From Flavobacterium sp. UBA2787 (GTDB taxonomy: Bacteria > Bacteroidota > Bacteroidia > Flavobacteriales > Flavobacteriaceae), in contig DEHZ01000010.1 of the NCBI GenBank assembly GCA_002352205.1, forward strand, positions 682,245-746,244: 64,000 nucleotides of DNA, given 5' to 3'. Positions 36,355 to 45,367 of this stretch are shown here, in pieces. Position 1 is the first letter of the stretch. Each line of letters opens with the position of its first letter. The notes below the pieces were generated by a model that was not told the origin of the DNA, made no database searches, and saw only the letters and a program-made list of their open reading frames with translations. The translations under genes were made by a program, and so were the position numbers.

Positions 36355-37254
36355 CCGATACGTCACAGTAATTTCCATCACATATTGCATCCCAACCACA
36401 GGCGAATCAGCATTCATAATTTTATCATATCCTTGCGGATTCAAACCATCATAATAGAATGTTTTGCTTTTTCGCTCTTCTTGCCTGATCACGTGCTTAT
36501 CACTGTAACGTGAATTGTTGGAATAACTAAGTTCTGATGTTTCAAATGCTTGAAAAGTTTTATACTGCGAAGTAGGCGATAAGGTTACAAAACTAACTCC
36601 AATTGTCGGAACATCTTCGGGACCTTCATCAATATGTTTGCCCATTTGTTTTTTTCGAATTTGAACTAACTTTTGAGCTTCTTCAAACATTTGTTCATAA
36701 ATTTTATCAGCATTCAAATTAACATAATCGACTTTAATGATATTATGTATTTCAAAATCAGAAGCTTTTTCCACCAAATCATCAAAAGAAACTTGATTGG
36801 AAAACCGAAGAATGACATTCTTTTTTATTTCAAAACCGGCATCTACCTGATTCACTTTCACTTGCGAACCTTGGGTTTCTGATTCGTAATCATAAATTTT
36901 ATTTTGAGTAATAAAATCTACATAAATTTCATCTTCTTTTATGCCCAATTTTTTGGCAACCGATTTAAAACCTTGAATTCGTTGATTAATTTTTGCATTG
37001 CATTCCTTAACCGTTTGAGCTTCTTGATTTAATCCAAAGGTTACAATGTACGCATCTGTTTTTGCATTATTTAAAATTTTAATTCGATAAACCGCTTCGT
37101 TTTTGGTTTGCGAAACACGCTGATGTTCACCATTATTCAGTTGATAAACAGTAGAATTGTATTTTTCGCCATTTCGATACAGTTCATTTGCACCGTGTTG
37201 AGCATTACTAATTGATAAAGAAAAAACGCTAAGTAATAAGAAAATTGTTTTCAT
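36343..37254 (-). CDS. Secreted SIMPL (DUF541)-like protein
   Basis: The 303-residue protein has a signal peptide (MKTIFLLLSVFSLSISNAQ). The SIMPL-like features are an N-terminal strand with DAYIVTFGLNQEAQTVKECNAKINQRIQGFKSVAKKLGI and a central NVILRFSNQVSFDDLVEKASDFEIHNIIKVDYVN. The C-terminus contains VMEITVTYRKK, typical of the final strand. SIMPL/DUF541 proteins are periplasmic or envelope proteins with poorly defined roles. It is a single minus-strand gene between plus-strand neighbours. Confidence 0.72.
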   Translation of the reverse strand: MKTIFLLLSVFSLSISNAQHGANELYRNGEKYNSTVYQLNNGEHQRVSQTKNEAVYRIKILNNAKTDAYIVTFGLNQEAQTVKECNAKINQRIQGFKSVAKKLGIKEDEIYVDFITQNKIYDYESETQGSQVKVNQVDAGFEIKKNVILRFSNQVSFDDLVEKASDFEIHNIIKVDYVNLNADKIYEQMFEEAQKLVQIRKKQMGKHIDEGPEDVPTIGVSFVTLSPTSQYKTFQAFETSELSYSNNSRYSDKHVIRQEERKSKTFYYDGLNPQGYDKIMNADSPVVGMQYVMEITVTYRKKQ

Positions 37255-37412
37255 TTTTTATGATTTAAAAGTTTATGATGCAATAGTAGTTTGACATTCT
37301 AAAAAAGGATTGGCAAAACCACTTTCAACTGATTGTAATTGGTTTTCTAAACATTTACAGTAGTTTTACAGTATCGAATTAAAAGCGTATTTTTATTTTC
37401 GAATTCAATTTT

Positions 37413-38321
37413 ATGATGAACGATCCACAATTATTTCAATTATTGAAAAACGAAGTGCTATTGAATTATCAAAAGCATTATCCTTATTTTCAAGGTGGTT
37501 GGAAACAATTCAGTTCGCAAGACATTCAAAATTTAATTGATTTAATTGAAGATAAACTGAAGCAACGCATTAGCGAAAAGTGGATTTACACGCATTTAAA
37601 ACCGGAAACCAATGAAAAATTACCACGAAAAGACATGTTGGATATTTTGTGTCAGTTTTGTGGATTTTCAGGTTGGGATGAGTTTGTTTTTATAAATAAG
37701 AAAGAAAATTCTATTGTTCAAAAAACTAAAAAGAAAAGCAATTATTTTTGGATGATAGGAGTAGGGTTGATAATCATTCTTTTCATTTTCTATTGGATAA
37801 ATAAAACGACAACGAATTCACAAACCATTGAAATTAAAGATGAATTTACGCAAGAAAAAATTGCTGATGAAGATGTGAAAGTTTATCAAATTGATGATGA
37901 TAAAAAAGTTCCGTTAAAAGTAGAAGATGGAAAAGCGACAATTGAATCCGTTTCACCCGAAACAAAAATCAGTGTTGAAAGTCCGTTTTACAAAAAAAAG
38001 GAAGTTGAAGTTGCAAAATCCAATACTGAAACGCAAATTCTTTTGATGCAACCTGACGATTATGCGTTGATGCTCAAAGCGTTTATGCAATCAGACATCA
38101 AAGATTGGCAAACTCGAAAAGAGCAACTGCAGAAGATTTTGTCTGATGATTTGGAAGTTATCGTGATGTTGCATAACAATTTGGGAGCCGAATATTATAA
38201 CAAAAAAGAATTTTCAGAAAAATTAGTCATTCCAACATCAACCATCAAAAAAATGCTAATTTTAGAAATTAAAAATAATTCAGAAGATCAAATTCAATTC
38301 ATTCGAATTAAACAGGAATAA
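37413..38321 (+). CDS. Membrane-anchored protein of unknown function
   Basis: The 302-residue protein has a cytoplasmic N-terminal domain (about residues 1-105) rich in aromatic residues (YPYFQGGWKQFSSQDIQNLIDLIEDKL, FCGFSGWDEFVF). One transmembrane helix follows (about 111-128), then an extracytoplasmic part with a carboxypeptidase-regulatory-like strand pattern (DEDVKVYQIDDDKKVPLKVEDGKATIES). The N-terminal region suggests a helical interaction module that I have no firm name for. It is followed after 2 bases by a secreted protein gene, so the two are probably one unit. Confidence 0.68.
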   Translation: MMNDPQLFQLLKNEVLLNYQKHYPYFQGGWKQFSSQDIQNLIDLIEDKLKQRISEKWIYTHLKPETNEKLPRKDMLDILCQFCGFSGWDEFVFINKKENSIVQKTKKKSNYFWMIGVGLIIILFIFYWINKTTTNSQTIEIKDEFTQEKIADEDVKVYQIDDDKKVPLKVEDGKATIESVSPETKISVESPFYKKKEVEVAKSNTETQILLMQPDDYALMLKAFMQSDIKDWQTRKEQLQKILSDDLEVIVMLHNNLGAEYYNKKEFSEKLVIPTSTIKKMLILEIKNNSEDQIQFIRIKQE

Positions 38322-38323
38322 AT

Positions 38324-38863
38324 ATGAAAATCAATTATTTACTTATCGTATTATTGTTTTTTTCTTGCTTTGGAATGGCTCAAGATGCGAGTTTTTCAAA
38401 GAAAAGTATGAAAGCAAGCTTTTCTGTTGAAACATTGCAAGCTTATCAGGAAAGTTCGTTTTCTAAAGTGAATGATTTTTATGAATATGCTCAACTGCTA
38501 ACAAATCCAACTATTTCAAACTATTTAATAACAGAAATTAAAACGGCTGTTCATTCTCTTTATAAGGAAGATAATGTGTCGATTATAAATTTTCTTTCTT
38601 CCAAAAAAGAAAAAGTTTCACTCGCTGAATTTTTAAATCTTTTGGGAAATGAAAAAAATATTCGATTCCAGACCAGAAAAAAGAACGAGAAAGTTCAGTT
38701 TTTTAATGATTATTGGATCAATCATTATTATTTAGAAATAGAACGAAACAAACAAATTACCATCATCGAAATTGAACAAAAGGTTTATTTTTCTGAAAAT
38801 TTAAAATCGTTTGGCGAAAATCAAAAGGAAGTTTGGAGTGTTTTGTTGGGTGAGATGAATTGA
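38324..38863 (+). CDS. Secreted protein of unknown function
   Basis: The 179-residue protein begins with a signal peptide (MKINYLLIVLLFFSCFGMAQ). The first Cys lies at residue 15, but the cut site AQ is more likely than a lipobox. The mature sequence is mixed alpha/beta with many Lys and Glu, and no family is recognised. It is co-directional and nearly contiguous with the preceding membrane protein gene. Confidence 0.66.
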   Translation: MKINYLLIVLLFFSCFGMAQDASFSKKSMKASFSVETLQAYQESSFSKVNDFYEYAQLLTNPTISNYLITEIKTAVHSLYKEDNVSIINFLSSKKEKVSLAEFLNLLGNEKNIRFQTRKKNEKVQFFNDYWINHYYLEIERNKQITIIEIEQKVYFSENLKSFGENQKEVWSVLLGEMN

Positions 38864-38930
38864 AAATCATCAGCTTACTAAAATAAAGTTAAAAAAAGTT
38901 CGTTTTTTGAATAGAACCAAACTTAAAAAC

Positions 38931-39605
38931 ATGAAAAACATCATCAAAAATGTACTTTTTTTATTTATAGCTATTTCAATTTTATCCTGTTCTGAAGATG
39001 ATAATACCACTTCTATAGATGAAAGCTTTTTTAACCTAAATGTTGGTAACAAATGGGTTTACAAAAAATATGAAAACACGAATTTTAATCCTACTGAATT
39101 CACTTTTAATGGTGTTGTTGATACAATTAAAATCATAGATGAAGTAACTATTTCAGGCCTGTCATTTGCAAAAAAATCAACCAAAAGAGTTAATATAAAT
39201 AGTAATACTATTGTTTATGAAAAAATTACCTACGTTCGTGTAAACAACCAAGGTCATTTAGTTGAAATTAATGAAGATACAGCACAAAATACAGTGCAAG
39301 AATCTTCCGGATTTGTTTTACATCCTGGTTCTGATTTTAATTATACTTATGTAGTTGATGAGCCTTATGGAACTATTGAACATCGATTATATGAACAAAC
39401 CACTATGAATGTAGAAGGAAATGATTACACAATTATGCCTTATAAAGGTGTTTTTACACCAGCGGCAACACAACCCGAATTAATCTCTAAAACCATAGAA
39501 TATAATTACCAAAAAAATATAGGACTAGTAAAATTTGTTTGTCACGCTGTTGCTTCAAACTACACTTGGGAGGAACGATTGGTTTATTATGAAATAGAAG
39601 ATTAA
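38931..39605 (+). CDS. Lipoprotein of unknown function
   Basis: The ATG at 38931 is chosen because it gives MKNIIKNVLFLFIAISILSC, a clean lipoprotein signal peptide with Cys at residue 20; an upstream TTG start at 38907 would add only charged residues. The residues after Cys (SEDDN) are acidic, as in the export signals of Bacteroidota surface lipoproteins, so it may be surface-exposed. The mature part has a strand-rich pattern (FFNLNVGNKWVYKKYENTNF...) seen in many Bacteroidota lipoproteins. A strong terminator at 39626-39653 follows. Confidence 0.74.
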   Translation: MKNIIKNVLFLFIAISILSCSEDDNTTSIDESFFNLNVGNKWVYKKYENTNFNPTEFTFNGVVDTIKIIDEVTISGLSFAKKSTKRVNINSNTIVYEKITYVRVNNQGHLVEINEDTAQNTVQESSGFVLHPGSDFNYTYVVDEPYGTIEHRLYEQTTMNVEGNDYTIMPYKGVFTPAATQPELISKTIEYNYQKNIGLVKFVCHAVASNYTWEERLVYYEIED

Positions 39606-39625
39606 TTTTTTGCTATAATTTTTTT

Positions 39626-39653
39626 AAAACGCTTTTAACGAGCGTTTTTTTTT
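39626..39653 (+). terminator. Rho-independent terminator before the polyketide operon
   Basis: AAAACGCT (39626-39633) and AGCGTTTT (39641-39648) form an 8-bp stem with a 7-base loop and a long T run. It separates the lipoprotein gene from the biosynthetic operon. Confidence 0.87.
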
Positions 39654-39701
39654 ATTTCTAAAAACAAGCAAAAATGAATTGTTTGTATTAATTTAGCTCA
39701 A

Positions 39702-40823
39702 ATGAACCCAACTCCCCAAATAGCAATCATCGGTGGCGGTCTTTCCGGATTAACCGCCGCGATTCATTTATCGAAAGAGGGAAAATCGGTTATTCTATTT
39801 GAAAAAAACACTTATCCAAAACACAAAGTCTGTGGCGAATTCATATCAAACGAAGTGCTACCTTATTTAGAAGAATTGGGTTTGTTTATTGAATCATTAC
39901 AGCCAACTCACATCAATAAAACATCAATTTCAATCAATAACGGAAAATCTATTTCGGCTGTTCTTCCTTTAGGCGGATTTGGAATAAGTCGTTATCAGTT
40001 AGATAATTACCTTTGCGAGAAAGCCAAAGAATCAGGTTGTAAAATCATTCATCACCAAGTAAATGAAATTGGTTTTTCAAACGATTCATTTACCATTCAA
40101 ACCGAAAATAACCAAACTTTCCAAGCAAAAGTAGTTTTAGGAGCTTTTGGTAAACGATCAAATTTAGATGTCAAACTTCAGCGAAATTTTATTCAAGGAA
40201 AATCACCATGGTTAGCTGTAAAAGCTCATTACAAAGGTAATTTTCCCAATGATTTAGTAGAATTACACAATTTTGAAGGAGGCTATTGCGGTGTTTCGAA
40301 AGTGGAAAATAACATTATTAATATTTGTTATTTAACTAAATATGAATCTTTTAAAAAACACAAAGCTATTTCCGATTTTCAGTCGAATGTTTTAAGTAAA
40401 AATCCAAAACTCAAAGCTATTTTTGACAATTCAGAAATGCTTTTTGAAAAACCCCTAACCATTAGTCAAGTTTCCTTTGAAAGCAAAAAACAAGTTGAAA
40501 ACCATATTTTAATGCTCGGAGATACTGCAGGATTAATCCATCCGCTATGTGGAAACGGAATGGCGATGGCCATTCACAGTGCCAAAATAGCCAGTGAATG
40601 TACGATTGATTTTCTAAATGGGATAGTAAATCGCAAGGAATTCGAAATAAACTACACTAATCAATGGAATTTCAATTTCAAATCACGCATTCAAATGGGT
40701 AAAATGCTCTCAAAATTATTACTTAATCCAGTTCTGAGTAATATGATGATGAAATGGTTAATCGTCTTCCCAAAATCACTACCTTTCCTAATTCAAAAAA
40801 CGCACGGAAAGCCAATTCAATAA
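39702..40823 (+). CDS. FAD-dependent oxidoreductase of the type III PKS operon
   Basis: The 373-residue protein belongs to the geranylgeranyl reductase/aromatic hydroxylase FAD family. It has the dinucleotide motif IAIIGGGLSGLTAAIHL at residues 7-23, YPKHKVCGEFISNE and GDTAGLIHPLCGNGMAMAIHSA. It is the first gene of the operon, and its stop overlaps the methyltransferase start (TAATG). FAD monooxygenases paired with type III PKS and methyltransferase genes are known to hydroxylate phenolic lipids to quinone precursors (SrsC-type role), so oxidation of the polyketide product is the expected function. Reduction of a polyene chain is an alternative. Confidence 0.84.
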   Translation: MNPTPQIAIIGGGLSGLTAAIHLSKEGKSVILFEKNTYPKHKVCGEFISNEVLPYLEELGLFIESLQPTHINKTSISINNGKSISAVLPLGGFGISRYQLDNYLCEKAKESGCKIIHHQVNEIGFSNDSFTIQTENNQTFQAKVVLGAFGKRSNLDVKLQRNFIQGKSPWLAVKAHYKGNFPNDLVELHNFEGGYCGVSKVENNIINICYLTKYESFKKHKAISDFQSNVLSKNPKLKAIFDNSEMLFEKPLTISQVSFESKKQVENHILMLGDTAGLIHPLCGNGMAMAIHSAKIASECTIDFLNGIVNRKEFEINYTNQWNFNFKSRIQMGKMLSKLLLNPVLSNMMMKWLIVFPKSLPFLIQKTHGKPIQ

Positions 40824-41533
40824 TGCTTGTAAACACCAAATTTCGCAACCGAGAAGAAGAATTAATGGACGATTTTTCTATGGAAGGAAATGAGCTAACT
40901 ACCGCTTTACAAACCATCGCGTCAATAAATCAAAAATTAGGCGGAAACAAGTTAACATTAAACGGCGTAAAAGAATTACTAAAATCTGTTGATAAATCTA
41001 AATCAATTAGCATTTGTGATGTCGGTTGCGGAAATGGCGACATGCTGCGAGAAATTGCAAAATTCGGACATTCAAACGGATATCAATTTGATTTAATTGG
41101 GATTGATGCGAACGCTTATACAATCAAAGAAGCCATACAATTATCTGAAAATTTCCCAAATATTAACTATATTCAGGAAAATATTTTACATCAACAAATA
41201 AATCAAGTAAATAGTGATATTACATTGTTTACCTTAACATTACATCATTTTAGTGATGACGAAATTAATATGATTTTGCAAGATTATTTAGCAAAAAGTA
41301 AGCTCGGAATTGTTATAAATGATTTGCACAGAAGTTCCATTGCCTATCACTTATTTCAATTGGTTTGTTTTGTCTTTAAATTACAAGAAATGCCCAAAAA
41401 AGATGGTTTACTTTCTATCTTAAAAGGGTTCAAAAAGGAAGAATTGATTGGTTTTTCACGAAAAATTAACGCAAAAGAACAAACGATTCAATGGAAATGG
41501 GCGTTTAGATACCAATGGATTATTCGGAAATAA
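40823..41533 (+). CDS. Class I SAM-dependent methyltransferase of the type III PKS operon
   Basis: The start is set at the ATG 40823-40825 (TAATG overlap with the previous stop), giving MLVNTKFRNREEELMDDFSM. A longer frame from 40754 exists but would overlap the preceding gene by 70 bases. The protein has motif I ISICDVGCGNGDMLREI near residue 70 and IGIDANAYTIKEA. It probably O- or C-methylates the polyketide formed by the neighbouring type III PKS, as methyltransferases do in related phenolic-lipid operons. It has no membrane segment. Confidence 0.84.
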   Translation: MLVNTKFRNREEELMDDFSMEGNELTTALQTIASINQKLGGNKLTLNGVKELLKSVDKSKSISICDVGCGNGDMLREIAKFGHSNGYQFDLIGIDANAYTIKEAIQLSENFPNINYIQENILHQQINQVNSDITLFTLTLHHFSDDEINMILQDYLAKSKLGIVINDLHRSSIAYHLFQLVCFVFKLQEMPKKDGLLSILKGFKKEELIGFSRKINAKEQTIQWKWAFRYQWIIRK

Positions 41534-41543
41534 ATAAATTAAA

Positions 41544-42596
41544 ATGGCTGTAAAACTCATAACCGTTGCAACGCAACTTCCGCAATATTCCCGCGAAACT
41601 TCGGAAATAATTCCATTAATGGATAATTGGCTTCACAGTCAAGAAGAGCGGTTTATCAGAAAAGCCAAAAAAATTGTAGAAGGTGCAAAAGTGGACAAAC
41701 GCTACTCGATTATGCATCCGGAAGAAGTTTTTTCGCTCCAATCCTTCGAAGAACGAAACACCATTTATTCACGAGAAATGATTGTGTTAGGCGAACAAGT
41801 GCTTCAAAAAGCATTAAATCAAGCAAAATGGAGTCCGCAAAGCATTGATTATATTATTACTGTGAGTTGCACCGGTATTATGATTCCGTCCCTAGATGCT
41901 TATCTCATCAATCGATTACAATTAAAACAAGATATTGTTCGACTTCCGGTGACCGAAATGGGTTGTGTTGGTGGTGTTTCCGGACTGATTTATGCCAAAA
42001 ATTTCCTTAAAGCCAATCCCAACAAACGAGCAGCTGTGATTACCATTGAAAGTCCGACAGCAACCTTCCAATTGGATGATTTTTCGATGGCAAACATTGT
42101 CAGTGCTGCGATTTTTGGTGATGGAGCCGCGTGTGCTTTATTGTCTTCTTTTCCCGAAGATGAAGGACCAATGCTTGTTGATGAAGCAATGTATCATTTT
42201 TACGATAAAGAACGAATGATGGGTTTTGATTTGACGAATAAAGGTTTAAAAATGGTTTTGGATATTGAAGTTCCTGAAACTATTGGCGAACATTTTCCAG
42301 CGATTATTCATCCTTTTTTAGAAAAAAACAATTTATCTATTTCGGATATTGATTATTTAATTTTTCATCCGGGTGGGAAAAAAATCGTAAATTTAGTCGA
42401 AGATTTATTTTTAGATTTAGGCAAAAACATAGACGACACCAAAGAAGTTTTGCGATTATACGGAAATATGTCGAGTGCAACCGTTTTATTTGTTTTGGAA
42501 AGAATTATGCAACAAAATCCAAAATCAGGTCAAAGAGGGTTGATGTTGAGTTTTGGTCCCGGATTTACAGCACAACGAATTTTATTAGAATGGTAA
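41544..42596 (+). CDS. Type III polyketide synthase (chalcone/stilbene synthase family)
   Basis: The 350-residue protein contains the full type III PKS triad: C141 in PVTEMGCVGGVSGLIYAKNF, H275 in LIFHPGGKKI and N308 in LRLYGNMSSATV. The C-terminal GPGFTAQRILLEW is the family GPG loop. Such enzymes condense an acyl starter with malonyl-CoA extenders and cyclise to resorcinols, phloroglucinols or pyrones. The operon supplies its own ACP, KS, DH and reductase, so the starter is probably a tailored fatty acyl-ACP. The stop overlaps the next gene start by 7 bases. Product ring type cannot be read from sequence. Confidence 0.93.
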   Translation: MAVKLITVATQLPQYSRETSEIIPLMDNWLHSQEERFIRKAKKIVEGAKVDKRYSIMHPEEVFSLQSFEERNTIYSREMIVLGEQVLQKALNQAKWSPQSIDYIITVSCTGIMIPSLDAYLINRLQLKQDIVRLPVTEMGCVGGVSGLIYAKNFLKANPNKRAAVITIESPTATFQLDDFSMANIVSAAIFGDGAACALLSSFPEDEGPMLVDEAMYHFYDKERMMGFDLTNKGLKMVLDIEVPETIGEHFPAIIHPFLEKNNLSISDIDYLIFHPGGKKIVNLVEDLFLDLGKNIDDTKEVLRLYGNMSSATVLFVLERIMQQNPKSGQRGLMLSFGPGFTAQRILLEW

Positions 42597-43369
42597 AGGA
42601 ATTTCAACATACTTGGGCAATCATCCTCGGAGGAAGTTCCGGATTAGGATTGGCTTCTGCTAAAAAATTAGCCGAAAACGGAATGAATATTTGCATCATT
42701 CACCGAAATACGCGAGTGGAATTACCCGAGATTGAAAATGAATTTGAAACTATCAAATCAACCGGAATTTCCTTTTTGAGTTTTAACATCGATGCTTTAC
42801 AACCTGAAAAACGGCAAGAAATCATTAATCAAATAAAGATTAAAATTGGTTCTGATAAAGTAAAATGTCTGATTCATAGCATTGCAAAAGGAAGTTTAAA
42901 AAGTATGACTTCCGAAAATTCATTGTCAACAGATGATTTTTTATTAACTATTAATGCGATGGCAATTTCGCTGTATGATTGGACTAAAGCAGTTTTTAAA
43001 GCTGAATTATTTCATCACGATGCCCAAATCATATCTTTTACCAGTGAAGGAAGCCAACGACCAATTCCAAATTACGGAGCCGTGAGTGCTGCCAAAGCAA
43101 CGTTGGAAGCGATTTCAAGACAAATTGCCTTTGAATTTGCAGAATTTGGCATCAAAAGTAATTGCATTCAAGCAGGTGTGACCAATACAAAATCTCTTCA
43201 ACTCATTCCGAATAGTGAAAAAATTAAAGAATTTGCTATAAAACGAAATCCTTTTAAGCGATTAACAACTCCTGAAGATGTGGCCAATGTGGTTTATTTA
43301 CTTTGTAAAGAAGAAGCCAAATGGATCAACGGAACTATTATTAAGGTTGATGGAGGTGAAAGCCTTTAA
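42590..43369 (+). CDS. SDR-family reductase, FabL-like enoyl-ACP reductase candidate
   Basis: The 259-residue SDR has the cofactor motif ILGGSSGLGLASA (about residues 12-24). The active-site region is TSEGSQRPIPNYGAVSAAKATLEA, where Y162 and K169 are separated by six residues. Ketoreductases have YxxxK, whereas FabI/FabL enoyl reductases have Y-x6-K, so this looks like an enoyl-ACP reductase of the FabL branch. It could saturate the acyl chain built by the KS and dehydratase of the operon. A ketoreductase is then missing and would be borrowed from primary fatty acid synthesis. Annotation as a generic 3-oxoacyl reductase would be wrong if this reading holds. Confidence 0.8.
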   Translation: MVKEFQHTWAIILGGSSGLGLASAKKLAENGMNICIIHRNTRVELPEIENEFETIKSTGISFLSFNIDALQPEKRQEIINQIKIKIGSDKVKCLIHSIAKGSLKSMTSENSLSTDDFLLTINAMAISLYDWTKAVFKAELFHHDAQIISFTSEGSQRPIPNYGAVSAAKATLEAISRQIAFEFAEFGIKSNCIQAGVTNTKSLQLIPNSEKIKEFAIKRNPFKRLTTPEDVANVVYLLCKEEAKWINGTIIKVDGGESL

Positions 43370-43381
43370 AATCAAATTGTA

Positions 43382-43810
43382 ATGAAAGAAACCGATTTAA
43401 TTTTAAGTAAACTTCCGTACCAAAAGCCATTTCTTTTTGTAGATGAATTGCTTCAAATTGATGAAAATGGAGTAACAGGAACTTTTATATTTGATGAAAA
43501 ATTAGATTTTTACAAAGGTCATTTTAAAGATAATCCAATTACGCCGGGTGTGATTTTAATTGAAACAATGGCTCAAATTGGCTTGGTTTGTTTGGGAATT
43601 TATCTGACTTTGAACGAAGATGTTTCGCAAATCGCCTTTTCATCCTCCGAAGTTGAATTTTTAAAACCGGTTTATCCCAACGAAAAAGTCACCGTTATTT
43701 CAGAAAAAGTGTATTTCCGTTTTGGAAAATTAAAATGTAAAGTCCGAATGATGAATAATAAAAATAAAGAGGTTTGTAGCGGAACTTTGTCAGGAATAAT
43801 AATAAAATAA
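43382..43810 (+). CDS. 3-hydroxyacyl-ACP dehydratase (FabZ-like)
   Basis: The 142-residue hot-dog protein carries the FabZ active-site pattern FYKGHFKDNPITPGVILIETMAQIG, with H47 and E61 as catalytic residues. It should dehydrate 3-hydroxyacyl-ACP during starter-chain synthesis. It lies 12 bases after the reductase gene and 1 base before the ketosynthase gene. Length is normal for FabZ. It is a separate copy within the operon and so is probably dedicated to this pathway. Confidence 0.9.
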   Translation: MKETDLILSKLPYQKPFLFVDELLQIDENGVTGTFIFDEKLDFYKGHFKDNPITPGVILIETMAQIGLVCLGIYLTLNEDVSQIAFSSSEVEFLKPVYPNEKVTVISEKVYFRFGKLKCKVRMMNNKNKEVCSGTLSGIIIK

Positions 43811-43811
43811 A

Positions 43812-45086
43812 ATGCAAAAAAAACGTGTCGTGATAACCGGATTAGGCGTGGTTGCTCCCAATGGTGTAGGAGTGAGCAACTTTTTATACGCCATCAAAAA
43901 CGGAATTTCGGGAATAAAATACGATGCAGAATTAGAACAATTACAATTTTCCTGTCAAATTTCGGGAAAACCTGAAATATCGGAAGAACTTAAAAAAGAA
44001 TATTTTACAGAATTAGAATTAAAAAACTTCAACGCTTCCGGAATTTTATTCGGTGTTATCGCCGGAATAGATGCTTGGAAAGATGCCGGTCTATCCATTG
44101 AAAACAACGAAAATCCCGATTGGGAGAGCGGAACAATATTTGGATCAGGAACATCCGGAATCGAAAAATTCAGGGAAAGTATTTATAAAATTGATGATTT
44201 TCAAACCAGAAGGTTAGGAAGTACAGCTGTTGCTCAAACGATGAATAGTGGCGTGAGTGCGTATTTGGCGGCTAAATTAGGTTTAGGAAATCAAGTAACC
44301 ACCAATTCTTCCGCCTGTGCAACCGGAACAGAAAGCATTTTGATGGGCTACGACCGAATCGTTTCCGGACAAGCGAAACGAATGTTGGTGGGAAGCACTT
44401 CCGACAGCGGTCCGTATATTTGGGGTGGATTTGATGCAATGCGGGTTTGTACCTTCAAACACAACGATTCACCTGAAAAAGGCTCTAGACCAATGAGTGC
44501 AAGTGCTTCCGGATTCGTTCCCGGAAGTGGAGCAGGAGCTTTAATTTTAGAAGATTTAGATTCAGCTTTAGCCAGAAATGCAACAATTTATGCGGAAGTT
44601 TTAGGTGGAAACAGCAATTCCGGAGGACAACGAGGCGAAGGAACAATGACCGCTCCAAACTCAATTGCTGTGCAAAAATGTATTGAAGATGCGTTGCTAA
44701 ATTCAACTATAAATTCAAATGAAATTGATACAATAAATGGACATCTAACTGCCACAATTAAAGATAGTTTAGAGATTTTTAATTGGAGTAAAGCTTTAGG
44801 TTTATCCAAATCCAATTTTCCATATATCAATTCATTAAAATCAATGATTGGACATTGTCTTTCGGCTTCCGGAAGCATTGAAAGCGTGGCAACTGTTTTG
44901 CAAGTTCATCACGGATTTATTTTCCCATCAATTAATTGTGAAGATTTGCATCCGGAAATTGAAACTTTGGTTAATAGAGAAAAAATTCCGCAACAACTTC
45001 TTCAAAAAGAAATCAATATTGCTGTAAAAGCCAGTTTTGGTTTTGGCGATGTTAATGCTTGTGTTGTTTTCAAAAAGTTTAGCTAA
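43812..45086 (+). CDS. Beta-ketoacyl-ACP synthase (FabF-like) with altered second motif
   Basis: The 424-residue thiolase-fold condensing enzyme has active-site C169 in TTNSSACATGTESI and His residues H311 (INGHLTATIKD) and H348 (KSMIGHCLSASGS). The usual HGTGT block is changed to GHLTAT, while the catalytic His remains. GFVPGSGAGALILEDLD is typical of KS family proteins. It should elongate the acyl chain on the neighbouring ACP. The deviation may mark a distinct clade of flavobacterial ketosynthases. The gene is followed by the ACP gene after 26 bases. Confidence 0.9.
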   Translation: MQKKRVVITGLGVVAPNGVGVSNFLYAIKNGISGIKYDAELEQLQFSCQISGKPEISEELKKEYFTELELKNFNASGILFGVIAGIDAWKDAGLSIENNENPDWESGTIFGSGTSGIEKFRESIYKIDDFQTRRLGSTAVAQTMNSGVSAYLAAKLGLGNQVTTNSSACATGTESILMGYDRIVSGQAKRMLVGSTSDSGPYIWGGFDAMRVCTFKHNDSPEKGSRPMSASASGFVPGSGAGALILEDLDSALARNATIYAEVLGGNSNSGGQRGEGTMTAPNSIAVQKCIEDALLNSTINSNEIDTINGHLTATIKDSLEIFNWSKALGLSKSNFPYINSLKSMIGHCLSASGSIESVATVLQVHHGFIFPSINCEDLHPEIETLVNREKIPQQLLQKEINIAVKASFGFGDVNACVVFKKFS

Positions 45087-45112
45087 GTTGCTTACCTTCG
45101 TAAAAAAAGAAG

Positions 45113-45367
45113 ATGAACAAAGAAGAAACCATTCTCAAACTGAAAACTATTGTAAAACCATATATTAAAAATCAGGAAGCTTTTGAGAATTTAAATGAAA
45201 ACACAGATTTTATCAATGATTTAAAGATAAATTCTGCTAATTTAGTAGATGTTATTTTGGATGTTGAAGAAGCTTTTGACATTGTGATTGACAATGCATC
45301 GATGGAAAGAATGCTCAATGTTCAAGCAGCGTTGGAAATCATCGAAACCAAATTAGCTGAAAAATGA
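45113..45367 (+). CDS. Acyl carrier protein
   Basis: The 84-residue protein is acidic and four-helical by pattern. The phosphopantetheine site is FINDLKINSANLVDVILDVEEAF with S41. The usual DSL is replaced by NSA, which is uncommon and may reflect a dedicated partner set. Its stop overlaps the ATG of the phosphopantetheinyl transferase gene (ATGA at 45364-45367), so carrier and activator are translationally coupled. Confidence 0.87.
   Translation: MNKEETILKLKTIVKPYIKNQEAFENLNENTDFINDLKINSANLVDVILDVEEAFDIVIDNASMERMLNVQAALEIIETKLAEK

Noticed and set aside
40754-41533. Longer methyltransferase starting at 40754
   Set aside because: It would overlap the preceding FAD oxidoreductase gene by 70 bases. 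The ATG at 40823 has the common TAATG overlap and gives a sensible N-terminus.
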